Positions 8,135 to 17,130 of a stretch of 19,047 nt of DNA are shown here, piece after piece. This DNA is from Entamoeba invadens IP1. Its lineage: Eukaryota > Evosea > Mastigamoebida > Endamoebidae. The notes under the pieces are model-generated. The model made no database searches. It saw nothing but the letters and a program-made list of their open reading frames with translations, and had not been told where the DNA came from. Where the stretch lies: positions 1 to 19,047 of the forward strand of contig NW_004191799.1 of NCBI RefSeq assembly GCF_000330505.1. The letters are read 5' to 3'. The translations under genes were made by a program, and so were the position numbers. Each line of letters begins with the position of its first letter. Positions within the stretch are counted from its first letter, which is position 1.

Positions 8135-8297
8135 CAGTAAAACCTCTCATTAATAGATTAAATGAAAAAATAGAACCCCTCAATAGTGGTTATGAAATTA
8201 TTTTCCCATAATAAGTGTTTTTATAATTGATTATTTGAAACTTCTCTTAATGAAGGGATTCTCTTTATGGGTAATAAACTAATGAGAGATTTTAATG
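8135..8297. mobile_element. Pogo-like MITE, 163 bp, inside the foldback element
   Basis: The left end reads CAGTAAAACCTCTCATTA. The right end, reverse complemented, reads CATTAAAATCTCTCATTA. TA flanks both (8133-8134 and 8298-8299). The CAGT-AAACCTCTC type of end is characteristic of pogo/Tigger elements. There is no coding content. Confidence 0.7.
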
Positions 8298-8340
8298 TAT
8301 TAAAATTTGTCGAAATAATTATATAATTTATACTGACAAA

Positions 8341-8698
8341 TTTAAATAATGACTAAATTGAAAATAAATGTATAATATCTCAAATAAATTGTGCCTAAAA
8401 TTTTTGTAAATAAATCTAAAGTTCGAAAAATGTACCTATTTACCGTAAATATACCTAATGTTTTGGTAATTCAACCTATTTTTATTATAATAATACCTCG
8501 AATAATAATAATAAAATCTAATTTAACAAAAATATTACCTCATTATGGTAATTATTCCTAATTGGCAAAAATTATATCTAATTTATTATAATCAATCTAT
8601 TTTATTAAAAAACATCCTTTTAACAAAAAATCTAACTAATATTATAAAAAATGACTAATTCAGTCGAAAAAACATTATTTTTAAACAAACTCAGACTG
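8341..8698 (-). repeat. Foldback right arm
   Basis: This is the reverse complement of 7409-7767, nearly or fully identical on reading, including the same phased TAG/GAG units. High identity between arms suggests a recent element or arm homogenisation. Confidence 0.85.
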
Positions 8699-8757
8699 TA
8701 TTTAATTTTAATTTAATAAATAAACATTGCTTGTAAACACGTGTCATATAATATTAA
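8699..8757 (-). repeat. MULE right TIR, middle fragment
   Basis: Reverse complemented, it contains AAGCAATGTTTATTTATTAA followed by ATTAAAAT, matching about 5042-5100 of the left TIR. It is bounded by the foldback TA at left and by the piggyBac TTAA (8754-8757) at right. Confidence 0.85.
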
Positions 8758-9371
8758 CCTTAGGAAGAGAAATCTCGATATTTTATATCAAGATTGGATA
8801 TTTATAATTAAATCACTTTTTTTATGAATAAAAAACAAAAAATAAAAAAAACAAAAAACAAAATGGAAAAATAAGAAACCGAGGAGTCAGATGGTTTTGA
8901 TAGTGACAATGTTTCAAAGGACAAAGGTTATGTAGAAAATTACCAGGATGAGATCAACAAATTTGGATGACTTTTATACATATCCTTTGTTTTCAATTAC
9001 CATCGTTTTACATTTTAAACATTTTGATACAAACAAGACTTTCCCAAACAGAGCAAACATAATTAATAAAATATATGGGTTTTGACATTACCATGAAACG
9101 TCTAGAAAACAAGTACATCAAAACCATTAGAGGAAAAATCTGAATATTGTCACGACTGCAAACAAAAAAACAACTACTTGTTGCGACATTCGCAACGCAA
9201 ATCATGTAGTGATTGCAATCGCGTTTGATGTGGTGAATGGTTCAAAATGAATGCTTGAATTTATTGTTATACATTTTGTTTTTTTTGTTTACAAAAAGAT
9301 CTGGATAGAAAATATCCAGTTTTCCCTTTCCAGCAAAAAAAAATTCAACAAAAACGAGTGACTTCCTAAGG
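8758..9371 (+). mobile_element. piggyBac-like deletion derivative, 614 bp
   Basis: The ends CCTTAGGAAG and CTTCCTAAGG form a perfect 10-bp TIR. Both are flanked by TTAA (8754-8757 and 9372-9375), the target of piggyBac elements. The MULE TIR on both sides rejoins at a single TTAA (left TIR has TTTAATATT at the equivalent place), confirming insertion. The interior retains fragments of both ends of a transposase. A hairpin CTGGATA-GAAAA-TATCCAG lies at 9301-9319. Confidence 0.85.
8863..9250 (+). pseudogene. piggyBac transposase remnant (N- and C-termini only)
   Basis: An ATG at 8863 is followed after three codons by a stop, then an acidic Ser/Asp segment (ETEESDGFDSDNVSKD) typical of piggyBac N-termini. 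After about 160 bp of unrecognised sequence, a frame around 9142-9216 reads YCHDCKQKNNYLLRHS and then SCSDCNRV. The Cys pairs at 9148/9157 and 9205/9214 fit the C-terminal cysteine-rich domain of this family. The catalytic Asp-containing core is absent. Nonsense codons interrupt both pieces. It cannot encode an enzyme; its ends could still serve as substrates. Confidence 0.6.
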
Positions 9372-9611
9372 TTAAACAATAAATTATTTAAAGTTAATTC
9401 GAAATAAAATTATATTTAACTTATATTTTACATTATTTAAAATGTTAATTTTATTTTGTGAATGAAACCAAAACGTTTTTCTCTTTTTAATGAGTACAAA
9501 TTATAGTTAATATAACCATTACATATGGTATTTTATATATTTCTTTTTTGATAGTAAATAATTTAAAAAGAATCTTTCTCAATAAATTGTATACGTGTTG
9601 GGTTTAAGTTT
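9372..9611 (-). repeat. MULE right TIR, outer part
   Basis: The inverted match to 4829-5045 is extensive, and its last 18 bp match 3699-3716 inverted. It ends at or very near 9611, immediately before the receptor kinase reading frame. Confidence 0.8.
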
Positions 9612-9612
9612 A

Positions 9613-12600
9613 AATCTTATTCATCATTGTGTTTCTGGTAAAGTTTTTAGTGATCCGGAAAGTGATAAATGTGTTGATTGTTTGATATTCGATGCAAACT
9701 ATGTTGAGTGTGCATTAAATGGAGAAAGAAAATGTGTTAAATGTCGAGAGAATAGTGGGTTTTATTTATTAAATGGGAATTGTGTTGCTTGTGATTCAAC
9801 TTGCAAGCCAAATACATGTGACTCGACAACGGAATTTTGTTCACGATGTTTGTTAAATTACACAATAACTTCTCCAATATCAAAAGTCTGTATTAAGTCT
9901 TCTGAATTTGATTCATGCTGTTCAAAATGTGCAGTTGATAATGCAAGAAAATGTGAATTGTGTTCAAGTGGAAAATATCCAAAAGAATCCGAAAACTACA
10001 AGTGTGGTTATTGTGATTGGTCATGTGGTGGAATGTGCAATGGTTCTACAGGTGTATATACCAGTTGTTCGTTGAATTTTCTTTTTTTCAACTACAAATA
10101 ATTTAGTGTGTGATTCATGCTCATCTTTTGATTTAAATTGTTTGAAGTGTGATTCGACATATCAGAGAAAATGCAGTGTGTGTCGACCAAGCGGAATGTA
10201 TCCAAGCGACTCAACATACACGTGTGTCTCATGTGATGCTACATGCAATGGTAACTGCGATCAAACAACAGGCAAGTGCACTGGGTGTATCAACAATTAT
10301 GTGTTTGAAGCAACTAAGAGTCGTGTGTGTGATGCTTGCAAATCGTTTGATCAAAATTGCAAGATATGTTCATCTGATTACAACAGAAAATGTGTTGAGT
10401 GTGAGAGTGGATACTATCCAAATCAAAGTGGGGTCTGTGTATTTTGTAACACAACTATCACAAACTGTAAATCATGTAATTCAAGAGAAAACAAGTGCTT
10501 GTCGTGTCAAGACCCGTATTATTTGTCAAACCAAACTAGTCTGAGTTGTGCTTCTGGAACTTATAAAAAAACTGAAACATCATGCGAGAAGTGTTACATT
10601 GGCATCCCAAATTGTCAAGCGTGCTCAACTAAAACGGTTGGAATTCCTGTTTGTATCACGTGTTATTCACCTTATCAAATTAATACTCAAACCAGTGTTT
10701 GTGATTCTTGTGGAACAAACGCATTTTACAACGCCACAACAAAGAAGTGCGAAAATAATGGGGGTGGCTGTTTGACTGTTTCGATTCAAGAACAGTGTTT
10801 AAGTTGTTCAGATGGATATTATCTGTCAAATAACAAATGTGTATCGGCAACCAAATGTGTGGACAAATCAACACTTTCGAAAGTATCATGTGAGTGTTCA
10901 GATCAAATATCAGTTGGATCGGACTGCCAAAGCACTCCATCAAAATGTATATATCAAAGAAACTTCATAAATCAAAAAGAATGCATTCAATGCGAAGATA
11001 ATAACATTGTTAATGAAAAGACTTGCAATTCTGTTTCAAATGTATTGACTCGAAATAATGTCATTTTTGCATGCGAAAAAGGTAAATATTTGAATGAAAA
11101 CAATCAATGTGTAACGTGTAAAAACAACTCGTCGATTTGTATGAATTACAAATCAAAAAGTTTAGTACTGTCATGTGCCAATAATTCAATTTATAACGTT
11201 GAAACCATGAATTGCACAAATGAAAACAATTGTTTAAAATACGGCAAAAATTATTGTTCGAAATGTGTTGATGTAAACATGGAACTTAAATATGGCAAAT
11301 GCTCGGTGTGTTCTGTTCCAAATTGTAATAACTGTGAAGGTGGAAAGTGCAAGAAATGTAACAAAAATTATGTAATCCAAACAAATGGGTTTTGCGTTGA
11401 ACAAAGTGAAGTTGGTTGTGTCAAAGCTTATGGTTTTGTTTGTTCACAGTGTGCCGAGGGGTTTTACTTGATTGACTCGCTTAACAATGAAGGAAAATAC
11501 AATTTTTGTATTCCAATTACTACCACTCAAATAGACCACTGTAAATACTCACTGATTTTACAATCAATATGTGTTGAATGTTTGGATTCTTTCAAACTAA
11601 AGAATGGAAAATGTTCAGAAAATTTCATTGATGACGAAAACGATGAAAACAATTTAACCAACACAAAACAAGAAATAAAAGGTGTTGAAGTTTCATGTTT
11701 CAGTCGTAATAACAAAGGGTGTGAAAGATGCAATTCTGGTTATCATTACAACAATAGTGAATGTAAAATGTGTTCGAATCACTGTGATAATTGTTACAAC
11801 ACAACTTATTGTTTATCGTGCGATCCACAGTATTACTTGTCATCAACCTTTACATGTGAACCACTCGGCGATTTATTCACAAAATGTGCATTGACACTGC
11901 CGACGGGTGGTGGATGTGCTATTTGCAAAGACCAGTACTTCAAACAAGAAGCTGATTGTATTTCTTGTGATGAGTCATGTGGTACTTGTGTTGATAGTAC
12001 TACTTGTTTGAGTTGTCAAACTGAATATTTCAAACTTCCAGGAAGTAAAAGTAAATTATGGGTATCATATGACAATTTGACTAATTGTGAAACAAAAACA
12101 CTGATTGGGTGTCTGTGGTGTGAAAATGGATATTACGTGGATAATTACATCTGCAAAACCCGTTCTGATAACTGCATCTCATGTGACAACTATCAAAATT
12201 GTAAAAGCTGTGTAGAAAACGATTATGTGTTGGTTGACTCGCAGTGTGTGGATTACAAAAGTGTCGAGTTTTGTTTGTCTGCAAACAATTCAAAGTGCAC
12301 AGAATGTGAAGGATTTCACGAACCAAGTGATGCTGGTGATTATTGCGTCAAAGAGACAAATTATGGGTTGGTTGTTGGTGCGCCAATGACAGTCACTTTT
12401 GTGATCATAGTGTTTATTGTTGCTATTATAATGGTAATCATATCGATGATACAAAAGAGAAAACAGAAGAAAAAAGAGCAGAACATTTGCAACTTTAAGA
12501 TGAGTCGGTCCAATATTGAGATGATGAATTTGAGTGCGAATTTAGTAACAAACAAGACAACACTGAAATTTGATTTAGACGACAACGAATTACTAAAAAT

Positions 12601-13699
12601 TGACATTGAGACAAGAGATTTGATATGTATTGGGAATGTGTCTAAAAGTAACTTGAAAGTTCAATTCAGTGTGATGGAAGGGTGTGACTATTATGAAATA
12701 CGAAGTGTGCCACCACTTGTGACATTGAAGCCTGGATATGCTTGTGAGTTTGAGATTTTCATCAAGCCGCTGTGTACTTGTGTTACTAAAGAACATGTGG
12801 CAATCACGTCGTTAAATATAACAACTGGTGTCATTGAAAACGCTAAAGTTGAAATCGAAATCGAAACAGAACAAACAACCAAATTGAATTACAGAGAAAT
12901 CATAGAAGACGAGAAGCTTGGCGAAGGCAGTTTTGGAATTGTCTACAAAGGGCAATACAGAGGAGTTTGTGTTGCTATAAAAAAGATGAAACAACTTGAT
13001 AACAATGAAAATGGTCTTTTAGAATTTGAAAAAGAAGTTGCCATGCTAGACAAGTTCCGATGTGATTACATCATCCACTTCTATGGTGCTGTATTTATAC
13101 CCAACAAGGTCTGTATGGTCACCGAATTTGCAGGATTTGGAAGTTTACAAGACTTGATGAAACACAAAAAGAGTGATGAAATTGATATGAAGTTGCGAAC
13201 CAAATTGTTACTAGACGCATCGATTGGTATTCAATATTTACACGAGAATGGAATTTTACACAGAGACATCAAACCAGACAACTTCCTTGTGTTATCACTT
13301 GATGTAAATGAAAAAATAAATGCTAAATTGACTGACTTTGGGTCATCAAGAAATGTCAATATGTTGCAAACTAATATGACATTCACGAAGGGAATTGGCA
13401 CACCAATTTACATGGCGCCTGAAATTTTAAAACAGGAGAAGTACAAGAAGAGTGCTGATATTTATTCTTTTGCAATGACTATGTATGAGTGTTTCAGGTG
13501 GAAAGATGCTTATGACAAAATAGAATTCAAGTACCCATGGAAAATCGCAGACTTTGTAACTGGTGGAAATCGTCTTAATAAATCCGAATTACTTAATGAT
13601 GAACAATATGAATTAATAACAAAATGTTGGGCTCATGACAAAGAAGAAAGAACTAATATTGAAACCATTAGAGAAAAGCTTGAAAATATGATTAAGTGA
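9613..13699 (+). pseudogene. Transmembrane receptor kinase (TMK family), 5'-truncated with a one-base frameshift
   Basis: This is an Entamoeba-type receptor kinase. The Cys-rich ectodomain of repeated CxxC modules (to about 12360) would lie outside the cell. One membrane helix follows (about 12364-12450), then a basic stop-transfer KRKQKKKE. A beta-rich cytoplasmic segment (about 12520-12880) precedes a protein kinase domain (about 12886-13690). Kinase motifs are intact: GEGSFGIVYKG, Lys of VAIKK (12980-12982), HRDIKPDN (13259 on), DFG (13334-13342), GTPIYMAPE and DIYSF. HRDIKPDN suggests Ser/Thr specificity. No ATG or signal peptide precedes the first CxxC module, and the frame begins within or beside the MULE end. 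The frame breaks at the T7 run 10082-10088; with T6 it would continue FLFSTTNNLVCDSC. A module Cys is also lost (TGVYTSC where others have TGKCTGC). It could be a pseudogene, or a live gene with a hidden start exon and a sequencing error. Confidence 0.85.
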
Positions 13700-14638
13700 T
13701 TGATTATAAAGTTATGTATTTAACATGTACAAATTAAAAATTTTAAATAAACATTATAATTTAAAACGGGTTTTGTTTTTTGTATTTTTTGTGTTCTTAT
13801 TATATATTCTAATTTTTATTGTCTCAATATATATTCGAATAACATAAAATCGTCATACTTTATTTTATTAATATTAAACCATTTAGTTTAAATGAATAAG
13901 TTTAAAAAATAACAAATAATTTACATTTTTATTGATTCAAATTTTAAAAATTAAAAAAATAACAAATTAATAAGACATTTTTTAGATTAATTATTTGCCT
14001 AACTATATTTATTTTCTAAGTAAAAAAAACATGATTATCAACAAAAATAGATTTATTGTGATTGCTGTTATAAAATAGTTAAATTTTTACCAAATTAATT
14101 CCTATCACTCAGTGTTTTCTTTACAAAACCTTAAAACTATGATTGAGTATAAATTTATTATTTGCTGGCTTGTTTTATCAATCTGTAATTTTTGTAATTT
14201 ATAGTTAGCTATTATAAAACAAAAACATATTTTCAATATTATTTGATATTTATGATAAATTAAAATATCATAATAATATAGTAAAAATATTTATATAAAA
14301 TAGAATGATAAATAACCATTTTATTATTTCAAAAATTCAATTTAGTTAACATCTAACTATGATGTTAACAAAATATCAATAACATGAAATATATTATTTG
14401 CACATTTTTAACATATGTTTGTTGTTTTCAAATTACAAAAACCGAAAAGTGTATTTTGATTTAATTAAAAAAAGGATTTTTTGTTTCGACCGACACACAT
14501 TAAACAGTCTGAAAATTCAGATTATTTATATCAAGATAAATTTGATGACTATAATATTATGAAAAATTTCAATTACACATTTTAAAAAAAACTATAATAA
14601 AAATATTTTTTTAAAAAATATTGCCGTGGAATTTTATC
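13700..14638. other. Intergenic AT-rich sequence
   Basis: This holds the 3' flank of the kinase gene and the upstream region of the second small surface-protein gene. The only structure noted is a perfect 9-bp hairpin, GTTAACATC-TAACTAT-GATGTTAAC, at 14345-14369. No coding frame is supported. Confidence 0.55.
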
Positions 14639-14651
14639 CCTCTTTGCAAAT
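14639..14651 (+). promoter_or_regulatory. Shared upstream box CCTCTTTGCAAAT
   Basis: Identical to the 13-mer at 749-761 and at nearly the same distance (108 bp) from the ATG. The surrounding sequence differs between the two genes. A GAAC-like motif (CGAACTTT) lies between this box and the core in this copy only. Confidence 0.45.
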
Positions 14652-14709
14652 AACTTGTTATTATAATCACTAACCGTGTTTTGGTAACCGAACTTTATTT
14701 TAAAAACCT

Positions 14710-14735
14710 GATTATATAAAAACGCGTTTTAACTT
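14710..14735 (+). promoter_or_regulatory. Core promoter, TATA-like
   Basis: GATTATATAAAAACG then CGTTTTAACTT starts 37 bp before the ATG. It differs from the copy at 826 by two bases over 26 and has the same spacing. Confidence 0.55.
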
Positions 14736-14746
14736 GGAAAATATAT

Positions 14747-15313
14747 ATGTTTGCTCTTCTTCTTGTAACTTTGGCTACAGCAAAATACGCTGTTGTTTCT
14801 AACCTTGATGGATCTACTGCAGTCTACAAATTTGATCAATGCTACTATATGATGTTAAACAATTACGTTAAGTTTGAAGAAAATGGTGACAAGGTTAAAG
14901 GATACGTGTCTAATAAATGTGGCAATTGGGTCGAACAAGCCAGTGCCTCGTCTGGTGATATTGAAATTAAAAGTGACTTGCCAGACTATTACTTTGTTCA
15001 ATATTTTTATAACGATGCCGATAATTGTGAATTCGGTGAAAGTGATGCTCATCCTCTCGAAAACTTATATCCACAATGTACCAAAATTACATTAGTATCT
15101 ACTTATTCTATAAAGGCTGAAATTAAAGACAAAATGATTACATTAACTCCTTATAATTCAGAAGATTGCACTGGAGATGTTTATACCGCATATACCTCCG
15201 TGACCTATGAACTCGAAAAATGCACAAGTGTAAATAACATGAACTACATGTTTTCTGAAGGTGCATTTGAGGTCTTTGCGTTCCTCGCTCTTTTCATTGC
15301 TTTCTTGTTTTAA
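14747..15313 (+). CDS. Small secreted Cys-containing protein, probably GPI-anchored (paralogue 2)
   Basis: A 188-residue paralogue of the product at 863-1429, equal in length and collinear without net gaps. It keeps the signal peptide (MFALLLVTLATAKYA), all six cysteines (QCYY, KCGNW, NCEFGE, QCTK, DCTG, KCTS) and an identical C-terminal tail from SEGAF on. The most variable parts are around residues 63-73 (EQASASSGDIEIKSD versus EQDSSETGDYKSQSD) and 145-165. Variation on the surface between fixed cysteines fits an exposed protein. The ATG at 14747 is the first in the frame and lies 37 bp from the TATA-like element. Function and ligand are unknown. The two copies are direct repeats 13.9 kb apart, on either side of the transposon cluster and kinase gene. 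Confidence 0.87.
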   Translation: MFALLLVTLATAKYAVVSNLDGSTAVYKFDQCYYMMLNNYVKFEENGDKVKGYVSNKCGNWVEQASASSGDIEIKSDLPDYYFVQYFYNDADNCEFGESDAHPLENLYPQCTKITLVSTYSIKAEIKDKMITLTPYNSEDCTGDVYTAYTSVTYELEKCTSVNNMNYMFSEGAFEVFAFLALFIAFLF

Positions 15314-15399
15314 ATTTTAAAACATTTTGCTTTGATTTTTTGTTTTTTTTGTAAAGGTTTACATAATTTTTTAACTTCTTTTTATATCTCTGATTTATT
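15257..15399 (+). repeat. 143-bp block identical to 1373-1515
   Basis: The partner of the block at 1373-1515 covers the C-terminal signal, the stop and 86 bp of 3' flank. Outside it, similarity falls immediately on the 3' side. Confidence 0.85.
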
Positions 15400-15825
15400 G
15401 GTTTATAACTTTGTTTTATAACACTGTTTAGTCAAAACACTTATTTGTCGTTTTTAAAACAATGAAATTAATTTGTCATAATTATAATATTATGTTAAAC
15501 TATTCCAAACTTATTTGTTAATATTTTCCAACATTATATATATAGTAATAATTCTTGAAATTTTTGAATTTCCTTATTTCAAATTAAATGAATAAATATG
15601 GTTTTCCACCGACTTTATTGTTATTTATAAATTCAATTTATTTTTTAAAATAAATAAAAAAAATTAGTAAACCATTTTGCTCATTCTATTTTTATCATGA
15701 AAATACCCACATCAGTGTATTATATTTCTAATTATCGTTCTATCGTTAATACAATTAAAAAAGTAGTTAATTTGTTCGACTTTTGAAAATATAAAACCTT
15801 TTTTATATATCATCCAAAAATATAT
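15400..15825. other. Intergenic region between convergent genes
   Basis: AT-rich spacer between the ends of the plus-strand surface-protein gene and the minus-strand TLDc gene. No gene or clear repeat was seen. Confidence 0.55.
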
Positions 15826-17109
15826 TCAATCCAAATCATTTAATCTGTACACAACAAATTTCTGTATATTAAAGATTACAGACCCATCCACGCCACAAAT
15901 CGTTTGAGTGCAATTTTTGTAATCAAATGATGATTGTGCGCACTTGCAAACGACTTTTTTGTTTGTATTGTTGTAAACGACATTAATATCTCCACACCCA
16001 ACATCAAAAAACTTGGTGCTGCATTTTACACCAACTGAAAATGCCCAATCGAAATTTTCTGCTTTAATTTTATACATTTTGTAATTGTTGTCTCCATTAT
16101 CTCTCATTTGGAATATAAAACAGTCTTCATCAAATGCATAGTCCGTCGTTTTATCAACTTTTTTAGTCACAACAACACCAAACACATTCTGTTCATAGAG
16201 CAGTGCAATGACAAACCCATTCCCTTCATGAAAACACTCTCGAAGTTTAACACTACAACTTTTTAAATTATTTTTATAAGTGAAAATTAGATCACCAACA
16301 CTCCTCCCACTCCATTTGTGTATTTGTTCCTTTTCTTTTTTATTTAAAAGGACTTCACAATTTTCGCTTTCAATTTTGTCGTTGACATTTGTTTTTACGT
16401 GATATTTGCAAGGGGGTTCTTTGTTAGATTCATTGCTGTGATATTCCAATATTTGTTCTTCTACTTCAGACGAACTGATGTTTAAGTCAATCACGTTACT
16501 ATCAGTAATAGTATTTTTACTATTATTAATAGTATTTTTACTATCTTCTTTTGGTGACTGAGTAACTACGATTTGCTGTGTTGTATTTTCAGAAGTGTTG
16601 TTTGTAGACTCTTCTTTAAACAACGGCTGTGGGTTGAATAACACAGAAGGTCGCATCAGCTCTCTAATTGCAAACTCTCGTTGTGCAAAGTCGTTTTGTA
16701 TTTCAGTCTTACGGAATGTGTTTCTCTCAAGCTCGTTGTCACAACGGACTTTTTCTGCTTGTAAAAGAAGGTTGAGAGTATTGTCTCTAAATGTAACAAT
16801 ATCAACACCATCTTGTTCGCATTGGGTTTTCATCATTTCTAGCAAATTGATCAAATCTAATAGTTTTGATAAGCAATTTGTTATTTCTTTTAACAAGTTA
16901 ATGCACTTTGTTTCATTAATTTTTTCGATGTCAAGACTCGCAGTAATTTTTTCAATGGATTTGTCAAGGTTTAAACCATCAATAGAATTTGGTAAAACTA
17001 GTTTAGGTGATGAAACGTGTGTTTCCATAGTTGCTTTAAGTTTTACTATACTGTGGTCAATGTCTGAATTGTAATTTCTGAAATAATTATATACGCCATT
17101 TTCTTTCAT
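15826..17109 (-). CDS. TLDc-domain protein with N-terminal helical region
   Basis: A 427-residue intracellular protein without a signal peptide. Residues about 40-150 are helical and coiled-coil-like, rich in Leu, Lys and Glu. Residues about 165-255 are low complexity (Ser, Asn, Thr, Glu). Residues about 260-423 resemble a TLDc domain as found in many Entamoeba proteins: WSGRSVGDLIFTYKNN at its start, GFVIALLYEQNVFGVVV, CFIFQM, FFDVGCGDINVVYNN and a C-terminal VIFNIQKFVVYRL. In other eukaryotes TLDc proteins act in oxidative-stress resistance and in vacuolar ATPase regulation; the role in amoebae is not established. The start is the ATG at 17109, since the frame extends five codons upstream only to a TTG. 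A 7-residue repeat (SKNTINN, SKNTITD) is encoded by a 21-bp tandem DNA repeat at 16507-16544. Confidence 0.75.
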   Translation of the reverse strand: MKENGVYNYFRNYNSDIDHSIVKLKATMETHVSSPKLVLPNSIDGLNLDKSIEKITASLDIEKINETKCINLLKEITNCLSKLLDLINLLEMMKTQCEQDGVDIVTFRDNTLNLLLQAEKVRCDNELERNTFRKTEIQNDFAQREFAIRELMRPSVLFNPQPLFKEESTNNTSENTTQQIVVTQSPKEDSKNTINNSKNTITDSNVIDLNISSSEVEEQILEYHSNESNKEPPCKYHVKTNVNDKIESENCEVLLNKKEKEQIHKWSGRSVGDLIFTYKNNLKSCSVKLRECFHEGNGFVIALLYEQNVFGVVVTKKVDKTTDYAFDEDCFIFQMRDNGDNNYKMYKIKAENFDWAFSVGVKCSTKFFDVGCGDINVVYNNTNKKVVCKCAQSSFDYKNCTQTICGVDGSVIFNIQKFVVYRLNDLD

Positions 17110-17130
17110 TTGAATAATTAACAAGTTCTT
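17110..17130 (-). promoter_or_regulatory. Candidate core promoter of the TLDc gene
   Basis: On the minus strand AAGAACTTGT (17121-17130) resembles the Entamoeba GAAC element. It is followed by TTAATTATTCAA directly before the ATG, which resembles the initiator AAAAATTCA. The match is by eye and the region is AT-rich. Confidence 0.3.

Larger units (their letters stand above)
7409..8698. mobile_element. Foldback element with 359-bp arms, TA-flanked
   Basis: The ends read CAGTCTGAGTTTG and CAAACTCAGACTG, flanked by TA (7407-7408 and 8699-8700); CAGT next to TA is typical of Tc1/mariner. The arms 7409-7767 and 8341-8698 are almost perfect inverted copies. Each arm consists of degenerate units beginning TAG or GAG, spaced 19-21 bp. 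The 573-bp middle has no recognisable gene and holds a second, younger insertion at 8135-8297. The element splits the MULE right TIR: sequences on both sides rejoin to match the left TIR at 5089-5115. Long arms of short repeats resemble foldback elements of other eukaryotes. Confidence 0.85.
3699..9611 (+). mobile_element. Mutator-like element (MULE) split by four later insertions
   Basis: The whole interval is bounded by AAACCCAAACTCAACACG at the left and by its near inverted copy CGTGTTGGGTTTAAGTTT at the right. The TIR continues inward but is cut into pieces: left 3699-3718 and 4829-about 5140; right about 7371-7408, 8699-8757 and 9372-9611. Each break is exactly at the target duplication (TA or TTAA) of an inserted element. 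Without the insertions the element is about 2.9 kb with TIRs near 330 bp, normal for Mutator-like elements, and carries a MULE transposase relic with a SWIM zinc finger. A clear 9-11 bp target duplication was not found; AAATTATT at left and AAATCTTATT at right are only a weak candidate. Confidence 0.8.

Noticed and set aside
7409..8698. CRISPR-like array, because of regular 20-bp spacing.
   Set aside because: Units are degenerate, without distinct spacers, mirrored in two arms, TA-flanked, and in a eukaryotic genome.
9008..9205. 65-codon minus-strand frame.
   Set aside because: It is antisense to the Cys-rich remnant of the piggyBac transposase.
9595..10101. A separate short Cys-rich protein gene.
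   Set aside because: It starts at GTG in the MULE end and ends at a one-base frameshift. The next frame continues the same CxxC modules, so it is the first part of the kinase gene.
16595..17074. 159-codon plus-strand frame.
   Set aside because: Antisense shadow of the TLDc gene's helical region.
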